Shown here one piece after another: positions 1-6,486 of a DNA stretch of 59,134 nucleotides (within the stretch, counting starts at the first letter, position 1; the number at the start of each line of letters is the position of its first letter). The DNA lies in the IMG/VR virus record IMGVR_UViG_3300035698_007197, positions 1 through 59,134 of that record, one strand, 5' to 3'. The translations under genes and the position numbers were made by a program. Source of the stretch: a virus. The notes beneath the pieces were generated by a model, which saw only the letters and a program-made list of their open reading frames with translations, had not been told where the DNA came from and ran no database searches.

Positions 1-125
1 CTAAGATCGCACGAGCGAAGCTTCGCCGTCACGAGGACAAGATCAAGGATCTTCACACCAAAGGACAGGACCGTTGGGTCTTCCCGAAGAGTGCTGCTGA
101 TAAGCTTAAGGCTATACTCTCCTAA
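1..125 (+). CDS. 3' end of the charged mini-HTH protein (gene split by the window ends)
   Basis: This is the second copy of the last 125 bases of the gene at 58434-59132. The frame starts at base 3 and ends with TAA at 123-125. It encodes the end of a small helix-turn-helix-like domain (residues A-R-A-K-L-R-R-H, then W-V-F-P-K). In the circular genome it is not a separate gene. Confidence 0.9.
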   Translation, partial: KIARAKLRRHEDKIKDLHTKGQDRWVFPKSAADKLKAILS

Positions 126-127
126 GA
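1..127. repeat. Terminal direct repeat, left copy (circular closure)
   Basis: Bases 1-127 are identical to 59008-59134. An exact repeat at both ends of an assembled sequence usually marks a circular (or circularly permuted) molecule cut at an arbitrary point. The length of 127 equals a commonly used assembly k-mer, which favours an assembly overlap over a biological terminal repeat. The unique genome is then 59,007 bp. Confidence 0.95.
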
Positions 128-132
128 GTAAG

Positions 133-206
133 AGAGACGATGGGTGATTGCATCCGTCGTCTCCTTGTCGTATAGTGTCTTCATTTCAATAACGCAATGG
201 AGGAAA
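133..206 (+). repeat. 74-bp direct repeat, copy 1 (promoter plus leader)
   Basis: Bases 133-206 match 2268-2341 at 73 of 74 positions; the only difference is T186 against G2321. The repeat covers an upstream AGAGACG element, both promoter hexamers, the 5' hairpin and the ribosome-binding site, and stops just before the start codons. It is a duplicated expression cassette placed in front of two unrelated genes. Confidence 0.95.
148..198 (+). promoter_or_regulatory. Sigma70-like promoter with 5' stem-loop
   Basis: TTGCAT (148-153), a 17-bp spacer, TATAGT (171-176), then 6 bp to a small hairpin: ATTTC (183-187), loop AATAAC, GCAAT (194-198). GGAGG follows directly. Transcription should start at or beside the hairpin. 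One stem pair is broken here compared with the copy at 2318-2333. Confidence 0.8.
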
Positions 207-209
207 TTG

Positions 210-1061
210 ATGGACAACGAAGAGATCAGGAAAACCAAGGATCGACTATCCAAGTTGCTTAACATGACCGTGGAGAACGGCTGTAGCGAGGACGAGGCCG
301 AGAACGCGATGCGAATGGCCGCGGGACTTGCTGCCCGTATAGGCATATCGCTCGACGAGGTGCGACCCGCGGGAGAAGCCAAACCCAAGGTCACTGAGCG
401 GTGGAAGTCCGTTCGCATGAAAGTCTATGAGTCCTTCTGCGCTCAGGCTGCAGGCGAACTCTATGGCGTTGAGTGTGTTGCTCCCAACTATGGTAAGGAC
501 GGCTACTGGTTCACCGGGCGGGAGGAGAACATCGAACTCGCGGAGCAGACCATGCTGTTCCTCATCCGCCAGGTAGAACAACTCTACAAACAGGCATTGC
601 CGCGGGGACTATCAAAGCGTGATCGTGCTAACTTCAGAGGATCTTTCAAGGATGCCTGTGGGGAGCGGATCTATCACCGGGCTATCAAGCTGATGAGGGA
701 GATGCAGACCAATGAGGCCCAAGCCCAGGAAGCCACAGGTCGCAATGCGCTGGTAGTGGCCGGTCACTTCAAGCAACTGCGGTCCGAGGTCCGTGCCTAT
801 AACGACGAGAAATATATCACCGGGCCCCGTCGCCGAGCTGAGGAGCGCCGTCAATCAAAGCTTGCAGCTATGACCGAGGAGGATAGAGTAAAGTTCCTCG
901 AGAAGGAGAATGAAGAAAAGCTCAAAGCGGAGAAGGCTGCAAAGAAAGAAGCTGCCAAGCCCTATAAGCCACCGCGCCATCGCAACCCCAAGAGGGGATC
1001 GGGAACTGAAGCCGGCTGGGATGCGGGCGACCGCGTTCGTCTCCGTCGGGAGATTAAGTAA
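210..1061 (+). CDS. DUF2786-family phage protein
   Basis: The protein has 283 aa. The start is ATG 210, eight bases after GGAGGA; an upstream in-frame GTG lies inside the promoter and is rejected. Residues 4-40 (K-D-R-L-S-K-L-L-N-M, then E-D-E-A-E-N-A-M) match the DUF2786 pattern, an N-terminal helical domain common in phages. The middle may be the DUF7168-like part that often follows it. The C-terminal 80 residues are strongly charged (repeated Glu/Lys/Ala) and end in a basic tail, suggesting nucleic-acid contact. No catalytic motif is visible and the function is unknown. It is the first gene of the early + strand block. Confidence 0.8.
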   Translation: MDNEEIRKTKDRLSKLLNMTVENGCSEDEAENAMRMAAGLAARIGISLDEVRPAGEAKPKVTERWKSVRMKVYESFCAQAAGELYGVECVAPNYGKDGYWFTGREENIELAEQTMLFLIRQVEQLYKQALPRGLSKRDRANFRGSFKDACGERIYHRAIKLMREMQTNEAQAQEATGRNALVVAGHFKQLRSEVRAYNDEKYITGPRRRAEERRQSKLAAMTEEDRVKFLEKENEEKLKAEKAAKKEAAKPYKPPRHRNPKRGSGTEAGWDAGDRVRLRREIK

Positions 1062-1072
1062 GATCAAGGTGG

Positions 1073-1123
1073 TTGCTGGCCGCGTCATCTTTGTATATAA
1101 TGACCGTATCGCAACAACGCGAT
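1073..1123 (+). promoter_or_regulatory. Sigma70-like promoter with 5' stem-loop
   Basis: TTGCTG (1073-1078), 17-bp spacer, TATAAT (1096-1101), 6 bp, then stem ATCGC (1108-1112), loop AACAAC, stem GCGAT (1119-1123), followed at once by TTGGAG and ATG 1135. It sits in the 73-bp gap after the DUF2786 gene. Confidence 0.85.
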
Positions 1124-1134
1124 TGGAGAATAGC

Positions 1135-1707
1135 ATGAAAGAACAGAAAAGATACCCCGTATATCTAACGGGTCACCGACCCCCCGACCAGTACTCCCGG
1201 ACCTGGGTGCCGATCTTCTTCGACCCCGAGCTCGCTCGACTATTGATCGAGAGCTTCATCCACAATCGAGACCATAAACGAGAGGGCAATGTCTTCATCG
1301 TCCAGGGCGACTTCGAAATGAAGGTTAAGTGCGAGGCTATGGACAAGGTTCTGGATACCCCATTAACCGGGCTCGAGCTTGACCTTGAGACAAAGGGCCG
1401 AGCAGTCCGCTTCAAGTTCGGGAGCTGGGAAGAGAAGCATGATAAGCCCGTTGAGGAAGTCGAGGAAACCAATGATGAGGGAGAGACGGTCGTAGTCAAG
1501 AAGAAGGTGACTAAAGCCGCCAAGCCCAAGAGATCTAAGAGGCCCGACGGCTTTATTACCATCACCGAACTCTGTAAGAAATGGGGTATAAAGCCTCTTC
1601 ACGCGAGACAATCCCTGCGAGTGTCTGATGTCGAGAAACCTGAGTTTGGGTGGGCGTTTGATCCTAAGGATGAAGCCAAACTCAAAAAGATCTGCGGAGT
1701 AAAGTAA
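1135..1707 (+). CDS. Hypothetical protein with C-terminal mini-HTH domain
   Basis: The protein has 190 aa. ATG 1135 follows a promoter, hairpin and GGAG; the reading frame is open further upstream, but that part precedes the transcription start. Residues 1-95 are unrecognised. Residues 100-138 are an acidic then basic linker (Glu-rich, then K-K-K-V-T-K-A-A-K-P-K-R). Residues 140-190 (I-T-I-T-E-L-C-K-K-W-G-I-K-P, then A-R-Q-S-L-R) form a small helix-turn-helix-like unit also seen at the C-terminus of the protein at 58434-59132 and near the N-terminus of the one at 44415-44765. A role in DNA binding is inferred. Confidence 0.8.
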   Translation: MKEQKRYPVYLTGHRPPDQYSRTWVPIFFDPELARLLIESFIHNRDHKREGNVFIVQGDFEMKVKCEAMDKVLDTPLTGLELDLETKGRAVRFKFGSWEEKHDKPVEEVEETNDEGETVVVKKKVTKAAKPKRSKRPDGFITITELCKKWGIKPLHARQSLRVSDVEKPEFGWAFDPKDEAKLKKICGVK

Positions 1708-1988
1708 TGAAGCTACATCATCCACCCGTAGATACTCAGTGGCGGATTACCCACAGTCGGCTCGCTCGGTATCCGGAGATCATAGCCGCCGATGATCTGC
1801 CAGAGCTGCGTAGCCGGGTAGCCGAGATTATCGGGGAAGGTAACCAATTCCGTGAGGACAAGAAGAAGATCAAAGACCTTCGCTTCCGGTATGAAGCTGA
1901 CGAGGAGGACTATGTCAATGTGGCCCATGTCCTCTTTCAGGGATACACGGGGAGAACTATCCGAGCGATGAGACTGGAGAGGATCTGA
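1707..1988 (+). CDS. Hypothetical protein
   Basis: The protein has 93 aa. The start overlaps the previous stop as TAATG, implying translational coupling. It is charged, with a run E-D-K-K-K-I-K-D-L in the middle and an acidic patch E-A-D-E-E-D. No membrane segment, cysteine cluster or known motif is visible. It belongs to a three-gene coupled set (1135-2266). Confidence 0.75.
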   Translation: MKLHHPPVDTQWRITHSRLARYPEIIAADDLPELRSRVAEIIGEGNQFREDKKKIKDLRFRYEADEEDYVNVAHVLFQGYTGRTIRAMRLERI

Positions 1989-2266
1989 TGCCCCGGGATC
2001 GAACGATCACCATGGGGAAGGTATCCGCACAGGAGGCTCATGCAGCGGCTATCAAGAAGTCCCTGAAGCTGTATATCCCGTATGCCGTTTTGGACGGAGA
2101 ACTCGCCGGCGCCGATCCAGGACTTTATGCAGTCGTCTTCACCGCTCCGCTCGGCGGCGATAGATACCTGGCTGCTACCCGTAAGAGAAAGAAGAATGCC
2201 AAGCTCTTGCGAGATATGCTCAACCGCGCATGGGCCGAGGGTCACTGGGCATCGATGCGAGAATGA
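1988..2266 (+). CDS. Hypothetical protein
   Basis: The protein has 92 aa and starts at ATG 1988, overlapping the upstream stop. Residues 25-60 (Y-I-P-Y-A-V-L-D-G, then Y-A-V-V-F-T) suggest a small mixed alpha/beta fold, followed by a basic stretch T-R-K-R-K-K-N-A-K. The family is not recognised. It ends just before the second copy of the 74-bp promoter repeat. Confidence 0.75.
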   Translation: MPRDRTITMGKVSAQEAHAAAIKKSLKLYIPYAVLDGELAGADPGLYAVVFTAPLGGDRYLAATRKRKKNAKLLRDMLNRAWAEGHWASMRE

Positions 2267-2267
2267 A

Positions 2268-2341
2268 AGAGACGATGGGTGATTGCATCCGTCGTCTCCT
2301 TGTCGTATAGTGTCTTCATTGCAATAACGCAATGGAGGAAA
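2268..2341 (+). repeat. 74-bp direct repeat, copy 2 (promoter plus leader)
   Basis: Copy of 133-206 with one difference. It lies 2,135 bp downstream and starts 2 bp after the previous stop codon. The gene placed after it is unrelated to the DUF2786 gene that follows copy 1. Confidence 0.95.
2283..2333 (+). promoter_or_regulatory. Sigma70-like promoter with 5' stem-loop
   Basis: TTGCAT (2283-2288), 17-bp spacer, TATAGT (2306-2311), 6 bp, stem ATTGC (2318-2322), loop AATAAC, stem GCAAT (2329-2333), then GGAGG. The stem differs from those at 1108 and 4366 (ATCGC/GCGAT) by a paired change, C-G to T-A, which keeps the pairing. Confidence 0.85.
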
Positions 2342-2344
2342 ACA

Positions 2345-2569
2345 ATGACCGACCCAAATGCCCCTGTGGAAGAAGATGTTCTCATTGAACGAGGCTTTAA
2401 CTCCCAGGTTGCTGAAGCCCTCGAAGGGCGAGAAGTTACCTACGGGACTCTGACCCACCTTACGACGGATGAGATCTTCGAGCATTACCTCGAGTGGAAT
2501 GGGATCATCGGCTACTCAAGTCAGATCCGCGATGCGCTCGACAATATCCGCAACATGGAGGCCGTGTGA
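2345..2569 (+). CDS. Small acidic hypothetical protein
   Basis: The protein has 74 aa. ATG 2345 lies 7 bases after GGAGG. It is acidic and probably helical, with several Glu and Asp residues and no cysteine pairs or membrane segment. It overlaps the next gene by TGATG. The function is unknown. Confidence 0.75.
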   Translation: MTDPNAPVEEDVLIERGFNSQVAEALEGREVTYGTLTHLTTDEIFEHYLEWNGIIGYSSQIRDALDNIRNMEAV

Positions 2570-2730
2570 TGACGGTACTCACCATCCCCACTTCTTGCCC
2601 GTTCCACTGCGCGGCGAGCGCTATCCAACGGGAAACCCGTTATTCCGAGATCACGAGCTTCAAGGTCCGGGATAACTTCATCCATGTAGAATATGAAAGG
2701 AAGCCACCATGTCCGCCGCAGTCTTCGTAG
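2569..2730 (+). CDS. Small hypothetical protein
   Basis: The protein has 53 aa. ATG 2569 overlaps the upstream TGA. It has two cysteines near the N-terminus (C-P-F-H-C) that could bind a metal with partners elsewhere, and a second half rich in beta-forming residues (F-K-V-R-D-N-F-I-H-V-E-Y). It overlaps the next gene by 22 bases. Support is its tight packing and the good SD of the next gene inside it, not homology. Confidence 0.55.
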   Translation: MTVLTIPTSCPFHCAASAIQRETRYSEITSFKVRDNFIHVEYERKPPCPPQSS

Positions 2731-2996
2731 TCCACCAGAAAGGCTTGCCCTGCCGTTACCTGTGCAGGAATAGGAAGCAAGGCTTTGTCTGGAGAGAGGG
2801 ACGCGAGCATGCCTGTGAGTTCCCTAGCTGGAAGGACGCAGAGAAAACCGCTCGTGAGTTCTCCGAGCTTCACCGCGTCTGGATCAGTGCTTCTCGGGAG
2901 GCTTGCCGTCATAACTTCGTTGAGGCCGTCGATGATGATGGCCGCCTGATTGAACCCGCGCAGGACGTCTGCGTAAACTGTGGAGAAACACGATGA
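2709..2996 (+). CDS. Hypothetical cysteine-containing protein
   Basis: The protein has 95 aa. ATG 2709 is preceded by GAAAGGAAG. It ends in C-V-N-C-G-E-T-R, a zinc-ribbon-like half site, with further Cys and His residues at C-R-Y-L-C and C-R-H-N. A small metal-binding protein is possible. The stop overlaps the next start as ATGA. Confidence 0.7.
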   Translation: MSAAVFVVHQKGLPCRYLCRNRKQGFVWREGREHACEFPSWKDAEKTAREFSELHRVWISASREACRHNFVEAVDDDGRLIEPAQDVCVNCGETR

Positions 2997-3418
2997 GCCG
3001 TATGAGACAATCAATCGCCCCAACCAACTTCAGCACCCGGCTGTCCAATGCCCTCGTTAGTCTACGCGGACACGATGACTGCTTTGTTCTCGAGGATGTC
3101 TTGAAGCTTTATGCGGAGAACCCCGCTCAGCTGGAGGCTGAGTTCCTCCGAGTGCCGGGCGCAGGACGAGCGACCCTCAATGAGCTCAAGGAGTATCTCG
3201 ACAAGTACGTCTATGAGAACAACACCATCGGGCGCGTCACGGTGATGAGCCAGCGCGATGCCAGCGCGAACCGAGGAGCGATTGATCGAGTGCTCGCGCA
3301 CGTTGACGCGAACAGCGCCGACTACCAACGCCTACGCGATGTCCAGGAAGCGCTGAAGTCCTCTCGGGTTATGATCGAGCAGCCCGATGATACGCGCCGC
3401 GAGTTCAGGACCGACTGA
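2993..3418 (+). CDS. RpoA C-terminal-domain-like helix-hairpin-helix protein
   Basis: The protein has 141 aa. Residues 13-75 contain S-T-R-L-S-N-A-L, then L-R-V-P-G-A-G-R-A-T-L-N-E-L-K-E-Y-L. This closely resembles the helix-hairpin-helix segment of the RNA polymerase alpha subunit C-terminal domain (typically G-x-G-R-K-S-L-N-E-I). In RpoA this domain binds DNA UP elements and activators. A free-standing phage copy could compete for or bridge to promoters, which is inferred. The second half (about residues 80-141) is charged and unrecognised. It is coupled to both neighbours. Confidence 0.7.
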   Translation: MSRMRQSIAPTNFSTRLSNALVSLRGHDDCFVLEDVLKLYAENPAQLEAEFLRVPGAGRATLNELKEYLDKYVYENNTIGRVTVMSQRDASANRGAIDRVLAHVDANSADYQRLRDVQEALKSSRVMIEQPDDTRREFRTD

Positions 3419-3795
3419 TGTCCAAGGCCATCGATCTTCTCTTCCATGACCCGAGCTTGGAAGATGCCGAGGACACCCAAAAACTGTCAGCTATTCTTCA
3501 GCGAATTGTGGACATGGCTGCAGCTCGAGGGGTATCCATACAGATTGAGTTGGATGAGGATGGCATACACGTCCCAGACCTCTTCAGACAGAAAACCCAT
3601 AAAAATGGAAAAGCGGGTGATGGAGTCGAGGTTCTTCGACAGGTCTGTGCTGTGGCTGATGAGTTTAAGCTCGTTACCCATATAGAGTATATGGCAGATG
3701 AACCCAAACTCGGCGAGCTGTATAGCTCGTGCGGGTTTAAGCCCTATGCCAACCATGATGACCCTATCATCAATATGAGAAGAAGCCCTGGATAA
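3418..3795 (+). CDS. Hypothetical protein
   Basis: The protein has 125 aa and starts at ATG 3418, overlapping the previous stop. It contains amphipathic helices and a central D-E-D-G-I-H-V segment. The C-terminal part (Y-S-S-C-G-F-K-P-Y-A-N-H-D-D) has one Cys and one His. The family is not recognised. It is the last gene of the coupled set 2345-3795, and a new promoter follows. Confidence 0.7.
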   Translation: MSKAIDLLFHDPSLEDAEDTQKLSAILQRIVDMAAARGVSIQIELDEDGIHVPDLFRQKTHKNGKAGDGVEVLRQVCAVADEFKLVTHIEYMADEPKLGELYSSCGFKPYANHDDPIINMRRSPG

Positions 3796-3811
3796 TAGCG
3801 GTATTTAGATA

Positions 3812-3868
3812 TTGCCTTACGGAGAATTTTCTTGTATTGATATGTTGCCAAGACAATAACGTCATTGG
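3812..3868 (+). promoter_or_regulatory. Promoter with 5' stem-loop
   Basis: TTGCCT (3812-3817), 17-bp spacer, TATTGA (3835-3840). A hairpin follows: CCAAGAC (3848-3854), loop AATAAC (3855-3860), GTC-A-TTGG (3861-3868, one bulged A). The loop is the same as in the other leaders although the stem sequence is completely different. Confidence 0.75.
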
Positions 3869-3889
3869 TAATAACTATGGAGACTAACC

Positions 3890-4261
3890 ATGTTAATGAA
3901 ACGAAGAGCTGCCGCTGTGGCGCTCACCAAAAAGCTGTTCGCTGCAGAAACGGCAATCGACGAGGCTATCAGCCGCGTTGCCGAGCTGAACGCTGAAATG
4001 CCCGTTGCTCGAACGGCTGCCGGCCTCTCCGCGATTGTGGGACAAGCCGCATTGGCTGCTGCCTCCACTTCGATGACCAACCTGGTCGCCGCTCGTGGTG
4101 ATATGGTCGATGCCCACAATCAGCTCGCCGTGGTGCGGGATCAGATCGGGCTCAAGGAGTTGGGTATGGGCAGTGGTGATATGAAGCCGCCTGTCCATCA
4201 GGCTACGACCAAGGAGAACCCGCTCTCCGTGGTTGAAGACGAAGAAGACGCCGCGGCCTAA
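3890..4261 (+). CDS. Alanine-rich coiled-coil-like hypothetical protein
   Basis: The protein has 123 aa. ATG 3890 follows GGAG. An Ala/Val/Leu-rich helical body (residues 5-90) has the spacing of a coiled coil or helical bundle and no strong membrane segment. The tail is acidic (E-D-E-E-D). Composition resembles small phage structural or scaffold-like proteins, but no family is recognised. It is transcribed alone from its own hairpin promoter. Confidence 0.75.
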   Translation: MLMKRRAAAVALTKKLFAAETAIDEAISRVAELNAEMPVARTAAGLSAIVGQAALAAASTSMTNLVAARGDMVDAHNQLAVVRDQIGLKELGMGSGDMKPPVHQATTKENPLSVVEDEEDAAA

Positions 4262-4330
4262 ACCCACACCCAAGATAGACTGCGAGCTGGGCCCGTGCTC
4301 GGCTCGTAGAGTAATGAAGAAAGTGGGTGA

Positions 4331-4381
4331 TTGTCACGAGACAGTTGATGTCATATAAGCTATCTATCGCAATAACGCGAT
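4331..4381 (+). promoter_or_regulatory. Sigma70-like promoter with 5' stem-loop
   Basis: TTGTCA (4331-4336), 17-bp spacer, TATAAG (4354-4359), 6 bp, stem ATCGC (4366-4370), loop AATAAC, stem GCGAT (4377-4381), then GGAG and ATG 4393. GGGTGA directly upstream of the -35 is shared with the promoters at 148 and 2283. Confidence 0.85.
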
Positions 4382-4392
4382 GGAGAAATACT

Positions 4393-4632
4393 ATGTCCGA
4401 ATTAAGAGAACTCATCCGAGAACACCAAGAAGTGACCGACGCCACAGACAATGACATCGCGTCCATTCTTTCTCGGTACCTAACCGATGAGGTGGCAACC
4501 TATGATACCGACAGCAAGTTGGTTGATCGGCTCTGCGACTTCATCGAGGTAGAACAGCTTCAAGGCCAAGAGGAAGAGCTCATGCTCTTTATTGTCGAGA
4601 ACCTTGAACGTGGCCCAGGAGACATGGCATGA
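4393..4632 (+). CDS. Small acidic hypothetical protein
   Basis: The protein has 79 aa with ATG 4393 after GGAG. It is strongly acidic and helical (E-E-E-L-M-L-F-I-V-E-N-L). It resembles the acidic protein at 2345-2569 in size, composition and promoter type, though no clear sequence relation is seen. Small acidic early phage proteins often bind host enzymes; no direct evidence is present here. The stop overlaps the next start. Confidence 0.75.
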   Translation: MSELRELIREHQEVTDATDNDIASILSRYLTDEVATYDTDSKLVDRLCDFIEVEQLQGQEEELMLFIVENLERGPGDMA

Positions 4633-4961
4633 ATACTATTCCAACTTTCGCCTGCAAGCTCTGCGGGACTATCCATACCCAAGAGGGTGGCTATGTCTCG
4701 ACAACCACGACTTGCAACATGGCCGGCAAGCCCTGTGAAGGGATGCAATGCGCCGAGACCGATGACTACAAGCTTTTCTACCACCTGAGCGACCCGACGA
4801 CTATCTATGTAGTTGAGCCGCCGTTCGATGGTAAGGCCGACGTCTATCATGACCATCAGCACGATGGGTCTGGCGCTACGAACCTTCAGGTCCGCGCTTT
4901 CGACCGTGATCTCGACCTTGAGTTCTGCTCATCCATCTACTGGGAGTATCTCCCGGAATGA
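4629..4961 (+). CDS. Putative zinc-binding hypothetical protein
   Basis: The protein has 110 aa. Its N-terminus has C-K-L-C (residues 9-12) with further cysteines at T-T-C-N and G-M-Q-C, consistent with a small zinc-binding fold. The rest is mixed, with a His/Asp patch (Y-H-D-H-Q-H-D). No known family is recognised. The stop overlaps the next start by ATGA. Confidence 0.7.
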   Translation: MNTIPTFACKLCGTIHTQEGGYVSTTTTCNMAGKPCEGMQCAETDDYKLFYHLSDPTTIYVVEPPFDGKADVYHDHQHDGSGATNLQVRAFDRDLDLEFCSSIYWEYLPE

Positions 4962-5200
4962 AGATCAAGCTCATCCCAGTCCGTCAGATGAAGAAAGGCC
5001 GGACGAAGGTCTGGACCAAGTGCACCGAGCAGCAAGCCCAAGCATATGAGCTCAGGGATAGGAAGGGGAAGATGCTCCGCAGGGAGCGTTCCTCAGCTGA
5101 GGCCCACAGGGTCGCCGCATTATTTGACAAGCCCAAAGCCCCGAAGGACAGGCGATCCCTCGTCGGGAGGCGATGGGCAGACGTGAAGGACAAACTATGA
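4958..5200 (+). CDS. Small basic hypothetical protein
   Basis: The protein has 80 aa and is very basic, with clusters of Lys and Arg throughout, so nucleic-acid binding is plausible. No motif is recognised. It is coupled upstream (ATGA) and downstream (CTATGA). Confidence 0.65.
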   Translation: MKIKLIPVRQMKKGRTKVWTKCTEQQAQAYELRDRKGKMLRRERSSAEAHRVAALFDKPKAPKDRRSLVGRRWADVKDKL

Positions 5201-5370
5201 TAGAATACCGCTGCCAAGATGAGACATTGATGGGAAAGGCTCACCATCAGCTTATCAATCAGGGACACCGCCACCACCTTATCGGGCTACTGTCCATAGG
5301 CTTCCGTAAGAAGCCCTGCCGCAAGGCCAAGATTATCCTATCCCAATGCGGCTTCGAGAGAACAGCATGA
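5197..5370 (+). CDS. Small basic hypothetical protein
   Basis: The protein has 57 aa. ATG 5197 is chosen over an in-frame ATG at 5173 because it overlaps the upstream TGA and has GAAGGA before it. The protein is His- and Lys-rich (H-H-Q, H-R-H-H) with two cysteines. The family is unknown. Confidence 0.6.
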   Translation: MIEYRCQDETLMGKAHHQLINQGHRHHLIGLLSIGFRKKPCRKAKIILSQCGFERTA

Positions 5371-5645
5371 AGCTTGACGATCCCGGAACGCTCTACCTTG
5401 CCTCTAAGCCGTGCAGTCAGTGCCTCACGTCGAAACGCCGCATAGTCAGTGACGCTCGAGCCGAAGAGCTTATAGCCGACTGCCGTGAGTCGGGTAAACA
5501 CTTCATCTGTCACAAAGGCAGCATAGCCGGCTGCAATCTACACTGCGCGGGCGTTCACGCGCTGAAGCCCTCGACGAGCTATAAGGTCGCGAAGGCCATA
5601 GGTATCCCCATCGAGCTGGTCGATCCTGATAGTCTTGATGATTAA
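5367..5645 (+). CDS. DUF6283-like cysteine-rich protein
   Basis: The protein has 92 aa. ATG 5367 overlaps the previous stop. It has P-C-S-Q-C near the N-terminus, then F-I-C-H-K and a further C/H pair in N-L-H-C-A-G-V-H, the layout of the small metal-binding DUF6283 family found in phages and actinobacteria. The function of that family is not known. It is the last gene of the 4393-5645 chain. Confidence 0.6.
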   Translation: MKLDDPGTLYLASKPCSQCLTSKRRIVSDARAEELIADCRESGKHFICHKGSIAGCNLHCAGVHALKPSTSYKVAKAIGIPIELVDPDSLDD

Positions 5646-5665
5646 GCTATTAAGCCGGGGTAGGC

Positions 5666-6226
5666 CTAATCGTCATCTGGACCAGGCAGCCTCCAGAAGG
5701 ATCTTTTGCTGTCACCGAACCCCTCCTGAGTCTTCACTACGTTCAGCCTTGCTGCTGCGATCCTCAGTGTCGCTCTGCTAAAGCCCCCGCTGTTTGCCGG
5801 CAGTCTGATGCTGTCCCAAAACATACCTCCCCGCTGGAGTAAGTGCCGAAGGTGTAAGACTGACTCTGCCTCCTGGTAAGCATCATTAGATATTTCCTCT
5901 GAGAACTGTGTGCTCTGGGGTATCTGGGATAGTGCATCCATCATTCTTCGCTGATGGATCTTGCTAACTCCGGCTCGCTTCGCTACAATGCTCCTAAGAA
6001 GCTCTTTGATGACATACCTTAAGACTATTGGCCAATGAGGCATACGGGGGGGATCGGTTTCCCAGCGCCGCCAAGTCTGTGGTGCAATCCCCAAGACTCT
6101 AGCGCAAGCCGTATTATTCTCTTTTAAGACTTCGAAGAGCAAGTCTGTTAAGGCGTGAAACTCTTCGTGGTCTAAAGTGTACTGGTGGATCCGCATCTTG
6201 GTCTGACGTCTCTTGGACTTCTTCAT
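5666..6226 (-). CDS. HTH DNA-binding protein, probable regulator or initiator
   Basis: The protein has 186 aa. It is the only minus-strand gene in the first 17 kb. Residues 38-60 (A-C-A-R-V-L-G-I-A-P-Q-T-W-R-R-W-E) look like a phage-type helix-turn-helix. The C-terminal 45 residues (S-R-A-T-L-R-I-A-A-A-R-L, ending F-W-R-L-P) resemble the winged-helix tail of RepA-like replication proteins, including the one encoded at 56145-58043. SD AAAGGAA precedes the start. It is driven by a near-consensus promoter flanked by a 15-bp inverted repeat (6300-6365), which suggests autoregulation. The repeats at 6487-7398 are candidate targets. Repressor and origin-binding roles are both possible. Confidence 0.65.
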   Translation of the reverse strand: MKKSKRRQTKMRIHQYTLDHEEFHALTDLLFEVLKENNTACARVLGIAPQTWRRWETDPPRMPHWPIVLRYVIKELLRSIVAKRAGVSKIHQRRMMDALSQIPQSTQFSEEISNDAYQEAESVLHLRHLLQRGGMFWDSIRLPANSGGFSRATLRIAAARLNVVKTQEGFGDSKRSFWRLPGPDDD

Positions 6227-6299
6227 AACGGTTTCCTTTCATATCTTCTATTAGGTGCATAAGCGTAGTTTTCAATGGTAATTGTATGCTGAGCGTATG

Positions 6300-6365
6300 A
6301 GTATTGACACTAAGTGTGGTCTGGATGGGCTCATTATAGGGTGAGTGTGCCTTAGTGTCAATACT
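6300..6365 (-). promoter_or_regulatory. Consensus minus-strand promoter inside a 15-bp inverted repeat
   Basis: On the minus strand TTGACA (6361-6356), exactly 17 bp, TATAAT (6338-6333). Perfect inverted arms lie at 6300-6314 (AGTATTGACACTAAG) and 6351-6365. One arm covers the -35, the other lies downstream of the start site. The left arm extends into the dyad ACACTAAGTGT (6307-6317). The layout is that of a paired operator, most likely for the HTH protein it drives. Confidence 0.75.
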
Positions 6366-6486
6366 TATATACTCAACAATAAAAACCCATTAAAAACTAC
6401 GGTTAACTGACTATACGCGCATAGGTAACCATCTATACTCGTCGGTTACATTGGACAAAGTGAGTGAAATATAGCTCTGAAGTCCA

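Noticed and set aside
246-581. Minus-strand frames across the first genes (122-1136)
   Set aside because: All lie opposite a recognisable DUF2786 gene and lack ribosome sites.
5666-6226. CI-type repressor and lysogeny module
   Set aside because: There is an HTH but no integrase, excision pair or att-like site was seen, so temperate life is not supported.
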